Assembly (NCBI GenBank): GCA_910580045.1
Contig: CAJTXF010000044.1
Coordinates: 1 to 21,718, forward strand
Source of the DNA: an uncultured Eubacteriales bacterium
GTDB lineage: Bacteria > Bacillota > Clostridia > Oscillospirales > Acutalibacteraceae
DNA length: 21,718 bases
Direction: 5' to 3'
In this document: piece after piece, positions 15,108-21,671 of the stretch
Layout of the letters: the number at the start of each line of letters is the position of its first letter
Position numbering within the stretch: the first letter of the stretch is position 1
Made by a program: the position numbers and the translations under genes
The notes under the pieces: model-generated
What the model was told of the DNA's origin: nothing
Database searches by the model: none
What the model saw: only the letters and a program-made list of their open reading frames with translations

Positions 15108-15443
15108 CTAATCCTTCCCCCCAGCCATTTCCTTATACCCCGCGCCCCACTGCTCCATAACATCCAGAATGGGCCGTATGGTCTCGCCCAGATCGCTAAG
15201 GGCATACTCCACCCGGGGCGGCACCTCCGCATAGACCGTGCGGGTGACAAGGCCATCGGCTTCCAGCGCCCGCAGGGAATCCGTCAGTACCTTCTGACTG
15301 ATTCCCTCCAAATTCTTCTGCAATTCGTTGAACCGCCAAGGGCGCATACGCAGGTTGCGGATAATCAAAAGTTTCCATTTGCTTCCAATAAGCTGGACGG
15401 TGGTGGCCACTGGGCACTCGGGGAGTTCTTCTTTGGTCAGCAT
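15108..15443 (-). CDS. HxlR-family transcriptional regulator controlling the ACGX operon
   Basis: 111 residues, winged-helix HxlR/YodB type, with the single conserved N-terminal Cys10 (PECPVATT) that in YodB and HypR senses quinones, aldehydes or disulfide stress. It is divergent from the ACGX peptide gene. The intergenic region holds a perfect leftward promoter, a GTTAC-N6-GTAAC palindrome and the rightward promoter, so it probably represses both. Nitroreductase genes are common targets of HxlR regulators, and one lies in this operon. Nearly identical to the left copy at 405-740 (four substitutions: Ala/Ser, Asp/Glu, Ile/Met, Val/Ala). Confidence 0.92.
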   Translation of the reverse strand: MLTKEELPECPVATTVQLIGSKWKLLIIRNLRMRPWRFNELQKNLEGISQKVLTDSLRALEADGLVTRTVYAEVPPRVEYALSDLGETIRPILDVMEQWGAGYKEMAGGKD

Positions 15444-15484
15444 ATGTCAGCCTCCCATATTTCAAAATATCATGTTACACTCCA

Positions 15485-15513
15485 ATTGTATTGTATTAAA
15501 CCCGCCCTGTCAA
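15485..15513 (-). promoter_or_regulatory. Sigma-A promoter of hxlR
   Basis: On the minus strand TTGACA (15508-15513), 17 bases, TACAAT (15485-15490). GGGAGG lies ahead of the hxlR ATG. Confidence 0.82.
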
Positions 15514-15515
15514 GA

Positions 15516-15543
15516 GGGTGGGTTACTTTTTTGTAACTACCCC
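15516..15543. promoter_or_regulatory. Palindromic HxlR operator
   Basis: GTTAC (15522-15526), six T, GTAAC (15533-15537), with GGG/CCC outer arms (15516-15518 and 15541-15543). It lies between the two divergent promoters and touches the hxlR -35 box. The symmetrical bases are unchanged in the left copy at 813-840. Confidence 0.75.
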
Positions 15544-15558
15544 ACAAAAAAGTGCGTA

Positions 15559-15587
15559 CTTATGGGCCAGGAAAAAATCGGTATAAT
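15559..15587 (+). promoter_or_regulatory. Promoter of the ACGX peptide operon
   Basis: TATAAT (15582-15587) with a poor -35 (CTTATG, 15559-15564) at 17 bases. The weak -35 suggests that another factor, or relief of the repressor just upstream, sets its activity. Confidence 0.65.
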
Positions 15588-15595
15588 GAGAGTCA

Positions 15596-15613
15596 CAGGG
15601 CGGAAAAGCCCTG
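15596..15613 (+). other. 5' leader hairpin of the ACGX mRNA
   Basis: CAGGGC and GCCCTG form a perfect six-pair stem around loop GGAAAA at the predicted 5' end of the transcript. Such hairpins protect mRNA ends. It is partly eroded in the left copy. Confidence 0.5.
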
Positions 15614-15637
15614 AATAAACCAACGGAGGTACCTATC

Positions 15638-15850
15638 ATGGCACTGGCAAATCTGGCTGAATGGAACGAGGAAAAGAAGGTGGCGACTTGGGCACAGCCC
15701 AATGTCAGCGCTTGTGGCAGCGCTTGCGGCGCTGGCGATAAGCTGGAAGAAAAGCCTGCCGCCTGCGGTTCCGCTTGTGGCGCTGGGGATGAGAAGAAAG
15801 ACGAGAAACCCTCTGCTTGCGGCTCTGCCTGCGGCGCTGGGGACAAATAA
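15638..15850 (+). CDS. ACGX-repeat peptide, radical SAM-modified RiPP precursor
   Basis: 70 residues. A leader of about 24 residues (MALANLAEWNEEKKVATWAQ...) is followed by three units of ACGSACGAGD(K/E) separated by charged spacers rich in Lys, Glu and Asp. All six cysteines lie in the repeats, as two ACGX tetrads per unit. I recall a TIGRFAM pair described as an ACGX-repeat peptide and its radical SAM/SPASM maturase; this gene and the next fit it. The expected chemistry is crosslinking of the Cys residues, for example thioether bonds, but it has not been established from this sequence. The start has a strong GGAGG 10 bases upstream. There is no transporter or protease gene nearby, so the product may act inside the cell. 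Confidence 0.88.
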   Translation: MALANLAEWNEEKKVATWAQPNVSACGSACGAGDKLEEKPAACGSACGAGDEKKDEKPSACGSACGAGDK

Positions 15851-15871
15851 TCGCCCGCTGCACATTCACCC

Positions 15872-15897
15872 TGTTCCCGGCTCAAGGGCCGGGAACA
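15872..15897 (+). other. Stable hairpin between the peptide and maturase genes
   Basis: TGTTCCCGGC (15872-15881) and GCCGGGAACA (15888-15897) form a perfect ten-pair stem with loop TCAAGG. No T tract follows. It probably sets a high peptide-to-enzyme ratio by blocking 3' decay or by partial attenuation, as in many RiPP operons. Confidence 0.65.
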
Positions 15898-15946
15898 CCC
15901 GACAATTCCCCGGTAAACCCGGTTCAACATAGAAAGGAAAATCCCC

Positions 15947-16981
15947 ATGAAACCCTATTTTGCTTTCCAATGGCACATCACCGACCAGTGCGACCAGCGC
16001 TGCCAGCACTGCTACATCTTCTCCGAAAACGCCTGCAAAAAGCTGGACAGCATGACCTTCAAGCAGATGGAGGCCACTTTCTACAACTGCCTGGATTTCT
16101 GCGAGGTGCATGGCCGTTCCCCCTACTTCTACATCACCGGCGGCGACCCTATCCTCCACCCGGATTTCTGGCGGCTGCTGGAGCTGATCCACTCCAAAGA
16201 CATACCATTCACCATTTTGGGCAACCCCTTCCACCTGACCGATGAGGTCTGCGTCCGGCTGAAGTCGTTGGGCTGCGAGAAGTACCAACTCTCCCTGGAC
16301 GGTCTGCGCGAGACCCACGACTGGTTCCGCAAGCCCGGCAGCTTTGACATCACCCTTGAAAAAATTGCGGTCATCAAAAAGGCCGGTATCCGTGCCGTTA
16401 TCATGACTACCGTATCTGGCACAAACATAGACGAACTTCCCGGCATTATCGACACGGTGGTGGAGCATAAGGCGGACGTGTTCGCCTTTGCCCGCTACTG
16501 CCCCACCAGCGAAGGAAAAGATGTGGGAATCGAGCCGCTGCGATATCGCCAGCTTTTAGCCGATTGTGACAAGAAATTCAAGGCGTACAAGACGGCAGGC
16601 TGCAAGACCTACTTTAACAAAAAAGACCATTTGTGGACCCTCTATGAGTACGAGACCGGGGAGTTTCAAATCCCCGCTGACGCCAAACCCGGCATGATCT
16701 ACGGCGGCTGCAACTGCGGCAACTGCCACCTGACTATCCTGCCTAACGGTGATGTATACGCCTGCCGCCGGGTGCAGAACAGCAGGGTTGCCAATGTGTT
16801 TGAAGATAGGCTTGCCGACGTGTGGGTCTGCCAGATGGAGCGTTACCGGGAGTATACTAAGTTTGAGAAATGCGCTAAGTGCGAACTGCTGCCCTGGTGC
16901 CGTGGGTGCCCCGCCGTTGCCAGCGGTCGGAATGGCTATTTTTATGCGGCTGATCCCCAGTGTTGGAAGGAGGTGGAATAA
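15947..16981 (+). CDS. Radical SAM/SPASM peptide maturase of the ACGX system
   Basis: 344 residues. The radical SAM cluster motif C15-x3-C19-x2-C22 (TDQCDQRCQHCY) is close to the N terminus, followed by the SAM-binding TGGDPILHP. The C-terminal SPASM domain (about 253-344) has many cysteines: C255, C257, C260, C273, C295, C309, C312, C318, C321 and C339, in blocks such as NGDVYACRR and CAKCELLPWCRGCPA, enough for two auxiliary Fe-S clusters. SPASM proteins usually modify ribosomal peptides encoded next to them, here the Cys-rich peptide 96 bases upstream. No separate RRE domain is obvious. AAAGGA precedes the ATG. The stop is followed within two bases by the next gene. Confidence 0.92.
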   Translation: MKPYFAFQWHITDQCDQRCQHCYIFSENACKKLDSMTFKQMEATFYNCLDFCEVHGRSPYFYITGGDPILHPDFWRLLELIHSKDIPFTILGNPFHLTDEVCVRLKSLGCEKYQLSLDGLRETHDWFRKPGSFDITLEKIAVIKKAGIRAVIMTTVSGTNIDELPGIIDTVVEHKADVFAFARYCPTSEGKDVGIEPLRYRQLLADCDKKFKAYKTAGCKTYFNKKDHLWTLYEYETGEFQIPADAKPGMIYGGCNCGNCHLTILPNGDVYACRRVQNSRVANVFEDRLADVWVCQMERYREYTKFEKCAKCELLPWCRGCPAVASGRNGYFYAADPQCWKEVE

Positions 16982-16982
16982 G

Positions 16983-17597
16983 TTGGACGCAAGAACCTGT
17001 CTAAAAAAGCTGGAATATGTAGGCGTGCTGGCTTTCGCCACGGTAGACCGGGATGGCGCGCCCCAAATACGCAACATCAGCGCCATTCATTACGAGCCGG
17101 ACAGCCTATACTTCTTCACCGCCCGGGGCAAGGACTTCTGCCGGGAACTGCTCTCGGACGGCCAAGTGCAGATTCTGGGCTACACCAAATTTAAGGAGAT
17201 GATACGCCTCTCCGCCAAAGCTGTCCCCGCCCCAGATGAGGAACAGAAGAAAAGGATGGATATGATTTTCGCCGAGCAGCCCTATCTTGCCAACGTCTAC
17301 CCCGGCGATACTCGGGAGATCGGGATTGTCTTCGAGATAAAGGCCGGGAATATGGAGTATTTCAACCTGGGGGTGAGCCCGATTTTCCGGGAAAATTATA
17401 CCTTTGGCAAGGCGGTAACAGCGCAGAAAAAGGGGTACAAAATCGCTGAAAACTGCATCGGCTGTGGTACCTGTGCAGAGCGTTGCCCCCAGCGGTGTAT
17501 AGAACCCGGTACACCTTACCGTATCCAGCCGGAGCACTGCCTGCACTGTGGGGCGTGCTTTGAAAACTGTCCCGCTGGAGCGGTCATAAAATTATAA
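16983..17597 (+). CDS. Flavin-binding split-barrel protein fused to a two-[4Fe-4S] ferredoxin
   Basis: 204 residues from a TTG start at 16983, chosen because GGAAGGAGG lies about 7 bases upstream and the reading frame shows MDARTCLKKLEYVGVLAFAT. Residues 1 to about 140 resemble the pyridoxamine-phosphate-oxidase-like FMN-binding barrel (LAFATVDRDGAPQIRNIS, YFFTARGKDFCREL). Residues 150-200 are a bacterial ferredoxin with C158/C161/C164/C168 and C186/C189/C192/C196. A flavin joined to two clusters is a ready electron carrier; it could supply single electrons to the radical SAM enzyme encoded just upstream or exchange with the nitroreductase. The PNPOx substrate-type activity itself is not assured. 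Confidence 0.85.
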   Translation: MDARTCLKKLEYVGVLAFATVDRDGAPQIRNISAIHYEPDSLYFFTARGKDFCRELLSDGQVQILGYTKFKEMIRLSAKAVPAPDEEQKKRMDMIFAEQPYLANVYPGDTREIGIVFEIKAGNMEYFNLGVSPIFRENYTFGKAVTAQKKGYKIAENCIGCGTCAERCPQRCIEPGTPYRIQPEHCLHCGACFENCPAGAVIKL

Positions 17598-17615
17598 TTA
17601 CAGGAGGATATCAGC

Positions 17616-18200
17616 ATGAACGAAATGATAGAAAAAATCATCACCCGCCACGCCATCCGTAAATTCCAGGACAAACAGGTGGAAGAAGATGCATTGGAAC
17701 AAATTTTGCAGGCTGGGCTGTACGCCCCCAGCGCGGGGAACAACCAGTATTCCCGCATTGTAGTCTGCCAGGACAGGGAGGTCAATTTGCAGCTTGGCAA
17801 ACTGAACCGCTCCATGGACATGGTGCAGACTGCCGATCCCAAGAAAATCCGGCCCGTGTCCGCCGAGCAGCCCAGCATCCGGGATGACTTGAGCATAAAA
17901 GACGCTTTTTACGGCGCACCCACGGTGCTGACGATTTTTGTACGCAGCGGCTATTATGCCCATGAGGACGTGGCTTTCATGGCGGAAAATATGTGGCTAG
18001 CCGCCCACTTCCTGGGGCTGGGAGCCTGCTACATCGGCAGGGCGGAAAAGGCCTTTGACACGGAGTATGGACGAGAGCTGCGCCGAAAATGGGGCGCCCC
18101 GGAGGATATGACGCCGATAGGGCATCTGCTGCTGGGCTATATGGATGGAGCAGCGCCCCATGCCAAACCCCGGAAAGAAGGAAGGATCGTCCGTGTATGA
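17616..18200 (+). CDS. Nitroreductase-family flavoprotein
   Basis: 194 residues. Typical FMN-binding blocks are RHAIRKFQDKQV (phosphate-binding Arg-rich start), LQAGLYAPSAGNNQYSRIVV and a C-terminal GLGACYIGRAEKAFDTEYGRELRRKWG with HLLLGYMDG. The family uses NAD(P)H to reduce quinones, nitro compounds or enones, or serves as a dehydrogenase in natural-product pathways. Here it could oxidise or reduce the ACGX product, or detoxify the electrophile sensed by HxlR. The start has CAGGAGG 9 bases upstream. Its stop overlaps the macrodomain ATG (ATGA), so the two are translationally coupled. Confidence 0.9.
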   Translation: MNEMIEKIITRHAIRKFQDKQVEEDALEQILQAGLYAPSAGNNQYSRIVVCQDREVNLQLGKLNRSMDMVQTADPKKIRPVSAEQPSIRDDLSIKDAFYGAPTVLTIFVRSGYYAHEDVAFMAENMWLAAHFLGLGACYIGRAEKAFDTEYGRELRRKWGAPEDMTPIGHLLLGYMDGAAPHAKPRKEGRIVRV

Positions 18201-18961
18201 GCCCGCAGGATGAACGCCGCCAATGGCTGATAAAAGCCCTGCTGGCCGAGCGTGGGGAGCGGCTGGAGATACCCGTCGACACGCAAACGCAAAACCAGCT
18301 TCTCCGCGCCCTGCTGAATGTACGCCCGCCCATGCCTGCCAGCGGTGAATTTTTGCAGGTACAGGACGCCTATTTGCAGGAGGTAATTTGCCGCAAAGGG
18401 ATCACGAATTATAGGGAGTTGCAGCCCATCCAGCCGGGCATCTATCTCTGGCAGGGGGACATCACTACGCTGAAATGCGGTGCTATCGTCAACGCGGCCA
18501 ACTCGCAGATGCTGGGTTGTTTTCACCCGAACCACGGGTGCATCGACAACGCCATACACACCTTTGCCGGAGTTCAGCTGCGTTTGGAGTGCGCGGACAT
18601 CATGAAGAATCAGGGCCACGAGGAACCTACCGGCGGGGCGAAAATCACCGACGCGTACAACCTCCCCTGCGAGTACATTTTGCATACGGTCGGGCCAGTT
18701 GTCAGCGGTAATGTTAAGCCGGAAGATGAGCAAGATTTGAAAGATTGTTATATCTCCTGCTTGGAGATTGCAAAGGAAAACGGCATAAAAAGCGTGGCAT
18801 TCTGCTGTATTTCTACTGGGGTTTTCCGTTTCCCCAACCGGCTGGCGGCAGAGATTGCTGTGGAAACGGTACCGAAATATAAGGATGATATGGAGGTGAT
18901 TTTCAATGTTTTCAAGGACAGCGACTACAAAATCTATCTGGAATACCTCAGCGGAACTTAA
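18197..18961 (+). CDS. Zinc-type macrodomain protein-ADP-ribose hydrolase
   Basis: 254 residues. A helical N-terminal extension (1 to about 75) precedes the macrodomain: LWQGDITTLKCGAIVNAANS (ADP-ribose-binding Asp and Asn-Ala-Ala-Asn), then LGCFHPNHGCIDNAIH with C108, H113 and C115. That Cys/His/Cys insertion is the signature of zinc-dependent macrodomains found with SirTM sirtuins in Staphylococcus and Streptococcus. The phosphate loop is CISTGVFRFP. Members remove ADP-ribose placed on a partner protein by SirTM. I start it at the ATG at 18197, which overlaps the nitroreductase stop; a longer upstream frame would run inside the nitroreductase. The 3' end overlaps the sirtuin gene by 56 bases. 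Confidence 0.93.
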   Translation: MSPQDERRQWLIKALLAERGERLEIPVDTQTQNQLLRALLNVRPPMPASGEFLQVQDAYLQEVICRKGITNYRELQPIQPGIYLWQGDITTLKCGAIVNAANSQMLGCFHPNHGCIDNAIHTFAGVQLRLECADIMKNQGHEEPTGGAKITDAYNLPCEYILHTVGPVVSGNVKPEDEQDLKDCYISCLEIAKENGIKSVAFCCISTGVFRFPNRLAAEIAVETVPKYKDDMEVIFNVFKDSDYKIYLEYLSGT

Positions 18962-19781
18962 ACGGCTGAAAGAGGCTCTTGAGCGGGCAGACAGCGTGTT
19001 CATCGGCGCGGGAGCGGGGCTGTCCACCTCGGCGGGGTTTACCTATTCCGGGGAGCGATTTGAAAAGTACTTCGGGGATTTTGCGGCGAAATATGGCTTT
19101 CGGGATATGTACTCCGGCGCATTTTACCCCTACAAAACCCTTGAAGAGCATTGGGCTTATTGGAGCCGCTATGTCTATATCAACCGATATATGGCCCCGC
19201 CCAAACCAGTCTATGACCAACTCTATCAACTGATTAAGGATAGAGACTATTTCGTGCTGACCACCAACGTAGACCACTGCTTTCAACGGGCGGGGTTTGA
19301 CAAGGAGCGGCTGTTCTACACCCAAGGAGACTATGGCCTGTTCCAGTGCAGCAGGCCCTGTCACATGGACACCTACGACAACGAGGAATTTATCCGGCGC
19401 ATGTTGGAGAAACAGCGGGACATGAGAATCCCCACGGAGCTGATCTCCCGCTGCCCCAAATGCGGCGCGCCTATGGCCATGAACCTGCGGTCGGACGATA
19501 CCTTTGTAGAGGATGAGGGCTGGCTGAAGGCTGCGGAAAGGTACGGCAATTTCGTCAAATCACACCGGGCCGGTCGGGTGTTGCTTTTGGAGCTGGGGGT
19601 GGGGTACAACACGCCGAGCATTATCAAGTACCCGTTCTGGCAGATGACGGCGGAGAATCCCCAGGCGTTGTATGCGTGTGTAAACATGGGGCAGGCTGTG
19701 TGTCCGGAGGAAATCGCGGGGCAGTCCATCTGTATAGATGGGGATATCGGAGGGGCTGTCAATGAGCTGCTGGGAGTTTGA
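18906..19781 (+). CDS. SirTM-type sirtuin, protein ADP-ribosyltransferase
   Basis: 291 residues. The NAD-binding start is VFIGAGAGLSTSAGFTYSG. At the catalytic site, TTNVD supplies N121, but the usual sirtuin HG is replaced by TQGDYG (Q140), as in SirTM (class M) sirtuins, where the corresponding Asn and Gln are needed for ADP-ribosyl transfer and deacetylase activity is absent. A zinc ribbon is formed by C148, C152, C183 and C186. Its ATG at 18906 has GGAGG 9 bases upstream inside the macrodomain gene; the 56-base out-of-frame overlap implies tight coupling of writer and eraser. In known SirTM operons the target is a lipoylated GcvH-like protein; neither it nor a lipoate ligase is present here, so the target is unknown. 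Confidence 0.92.
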   Translation: MFSRTATTKSIWNTSAELKRLKEALERADSVFIGAGAGLSTSAGFTYSGERFEKYFGDFAAKYGFRDMYSGAFYPYKTLEEHWAYWSRYVYINRYMAPPKPVYDQLYQLIKDRDYFVLTTNVDHCFQRAGFDKERLFYTQGDYGLFQCSRPCHMDTYDNEEFIRRMLEKQRDMRIPTELISRCPKCGAPMAMNLRSDDTFVEDEGWLKAAERYGNFVKSHRAGRVLLLELGVGYNTPSIIKYPFWQMTAENPQALYACVNMGQAVCPEEIAGQSICIDGDIGGAVNELLGV

Positions 19782-19784
19782 CTG

Positions 19785-19817
19785 CCTTGAAAAACTGCGG
19801 TACTAAACAAAGAATAG
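19785..19817. repeat. Imperfect cassette-flanking repeat, right side
   Basis: Matches 15074-15106 and 371-403 in the same orientation, with AACAAAGAATAG identical at the end. It begins 4 bases after the sirtuin stop and ends 5 bases before the DUF6076-like relic stop. It is also the 3' trailer of a leftward gene at every site, so a shared ancestral trailer is the alternative to an insertion-site duplication. Confidence 0.55.
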
Positions 19818-19821
19818 AGCT

Positions 19822-20454
19822 TTACGATTCTGCCATCCACTCTTTGAACTCCTCAAAAGTCATTTTGCCAGCGGCGCACTCGTCTCTTTTGCCTTTCGCA
19901 ACAGCGCTCCAAGCATAAAACGTGCCAGGGCTTATTTTCCCAGCCTTTATCCAGTTGAACCGTTTCTTGTATTCCCGGCGGTACTCCTTGAACAGCTCGT
20001 CAGAATTTTTCTTCTCTGCCCAACGCTTTACCGCGCCGACCTCTCTGCAAGTGTGTCCGTTCTCGTCAACAGTGAGATTGCAGAACTCTGCTGTATTGCG
20101 CCGGGGGGATGGCGAAATATTTGCCGCAGTAGGAGCAGATGCGCATACGCTGTTCCCGCTTGACGCACTCGCGGAGAGAGAACTCAACCAGGCCCGAGAG
20201 GGAGGTTGGGGGCAAAACTTCGGCGAAAGCACCCAGCCTGGTTCGCTCGTAAGAGGTAGAGATGGGCTTGAACTGGTAGGCATAGAGGGAGTGTGTTTTC
20301 TCTTTGTCGAGGTAGGCTTGCAGCTTTTCCTGCACAGGTTTCTTCTTGCCATCATCAATGTCCAGCACATCTTGGAACAGTCGCATGGTTTGCTTTTGCA
20401 GCGTGTCCACGTCGTTGGGGATGTGCCGCAATTGCTTGTGCGGGAGAATTTTTT
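19822..20454 (-). pseudogene. DUF6076-like zinc-ribbon protein, truncated and frameshifted
   Basis: Two leftward reading frames join into one protein: the first contains SLYAYQFKPISTSYERTRLG and RMRICSYCGKYFAIP, the second continues RRNTAEFCN, HTCREVGAVKRW and ends GKMTFEEFKEWMAES. Together they give a C-x2-C ... C ... C zinc-ribbon and a charged C-terminal helical tail like that of the Clostridia DUF6076 family (recognised from memory, not searched). The frame changes within a run of six C on the minus strand near 20104-20109; five would restore it. The N-terminal part is missing and is replaced by integrase sequence from about 20455. Function unknown. Confidence 0.6.
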
Positions 20455-21414
20455 GTGCGTCTTGATTACACGGTCGGCTCCTGGCTAACAAACTGGTACA
20501 CCCTCTACGCCAAGCCAAACGTGCGGGTCTCTACGGCTGAATATTACCGCCGGAGCATCGAACTTCACGTAAACCCGCGCATAGGCGATATCAAGCTAAA
20601 CAAGCTGACAGGCCGCGACCTGCAAAAGCTATATCAAGACCTACGTGAAAATGGTAGGCTGCGAAAAGTCCAGAAAGAGAAATCCCCCGGTCTGAGTACC
20701 TCCACGGTTCGCGGCATCCACCTCATGCTCCATAACGCACTGGACAGGGCGGTCAAGGAACGGCTCATTCAACGCAACCCCACCGATGACTGCATTGCCC
20801 CAAAGTTGGAGAAAAAGGAAATGAAGTTCCTCCCTGCCGAGGACATGAAAGCCTATCTTGACGAGGCCGACCGCCGCCATGTCCTCCCCATGTTTTACCT
20901 GGAACTTGTCAGCGGCCTGCGCAAAGGTGAGCTGGTAGCCCTGCTCTGGTCAGACCTGGACATTGAGAATCAGACCATCAGCGTCAGCAAGCAGGCCACC
21001 CGCGATGAGAACGGCAACATTGTAATCACCCGTCCAAAGACAGAAACTTCGGTCAGACTGGTGTCAATACCACAAAGAGCTGTGGAACTGCTCCAACAGG
21101 AACACCTCAAGCACCCCGACAACCCCTATATGTTTCCCTCCACCAGAACCGGCGAGATGTACTACCCGGACTCCATCGTAACGCTCCACAAGCGAATATT
21201 AAAGTCAGCAGGATTGAGTTATATAAATTTTCATGCCTTACGTCACACATTCGCAACCGCCGCACTACAAAATGGTGTAGACGTAAAAACCGTCAGCAGT
21301 ATGCTGGGCCACTACGACGCCGGTTTCACGCTAAGAACCTACACCCACGCCACCCGCCAGAAACAAGAACAAGCCGCCGAGAAGATGGGAAGTTTCATGG
21401 ACAAGGTCATGTGA
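20455..21414 (+). pseudogene. Tyrosine integrase lacking its N-terminal arm-binding domain
   Basis: 319 residues if read from the GTG at 20455. It starts abruptly at RLDYTVGSWLTNWYTLYAKP, inside the core-binding domain (to about residue 110), then a full catalytic domain: SGLRKGELVALLW (first Arg), RPKTETSVRLVSIP (beta-hairpin Lys), HALRHTFATAAL (His-x2-Arg), SMLGHYDAGFTLRTYTHAT (His and Tyr nucleophile). All catalytic residues remain, but the roughly 70-residue DNA arm-binding domain typical of Tn916-type integrases is gone and no ribosome binding site precedes the GTG. It is a broken gene, though the catalytic core might still fold. Its missing part resembles the fragment at 13921-14160. 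Confidence 0.88.
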
Positions 21415-21434
21415 GTGTGGCCAGCAAGCAAAAA

Positions 21435-21472
21435 AACGGCTGGAACTTCCTATCCGGAGGCATCCAGCCGTT
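21435..21472. terminator. Terminator hairpin after the integrase
   Basis: AACGGCTGGA (21435-21444) pairs with TCCAGCCGTT (21463-21472), with an inner TCC/GGA stem and A-rich and T-rich flanks, so it could work in both directions. A shortened relative is at 14955-14986. Confidence 0.7.
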
Positions 21473-21480
21473 TCCGTTTA

Positions 21481-21509
21481 TTTCCGCGTGTGGGTCACGG
21501 TGTGGGTCA
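21481..21509. repeat. 29-base element-end repeat, right copy
   Basis: Third copy of the doubled TGTGGGTC element, 66 bases after the integrase stop. This copy shows the original arrangement: integrase, hairpin, repeat. Confidence 0.8.
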
Positions 21510-21630
21510 AGACAAACAGAGAGTAAGCCCGAGTAGCGCCAGCACAAAAAGCAAGCCGGAAATATATCCGCAATATCCGTTTTTATATGCAGAACTTAGT
21601 GAAGTTAGCAGTCAAGGTGATTTGTACAAA
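21510..21630. other. Gene-free interval between the element end and the tRNA-Tyr terminator
   Basis: No ORF or RNA can be supported. The element/chromosome junction should fall within or just after this interval. Confidence 0.35.
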
Positions 21631-21664
21631 CACAACAAAAGCCTCGCATATTTCATGCAAGACT
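21631..21664 (-). terminator. Intrinsic terminator downstream of tRNA-Tyr
   Basis: On the minus strand AGTCTTGCAT and ATGCGAGGCT form a hairpin followed by TTTTGTTGTG. It begins 7 bases after the tRNA CCA end, so this tRNA-Tyr was the last gene of its transcript. Confidence 0.7.
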
Positions 21665-21671
21665 TTGTCAA

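Noticed and set aside
15638..15850. The ACGX units as a CRISPR-like or tandem non-coding repeat
   Set aside because: The repeat is in-frame coding, with a strong ribosome binding site and a maturase gene next door; no spacer/repeat regularity of CRISPR arrays exists anywhere in the window.
18089..18196. Longer start for the macrodomain gene
   Set aside because: It would overlap the nitroreductase by over 100 bases in another frame; the ATG at 18197 with ATGA overlap matches family length.
14131..20472. GATTACACG pair as a target-site duplication from one insertion into one integrase
   Set aside because: Sequence after the left copy continues as integrase (LGSWL) with different codons from the right one, so two genes are involved.
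21512..21543. Possible missing 5' half of tRNA-Thr (starts GCTGG on the minus strand and ends at ACAAA)
   Set aside because: No D arm can be formed and the anticodon stem does not pair with the half at 145-190; resemblance is weak.
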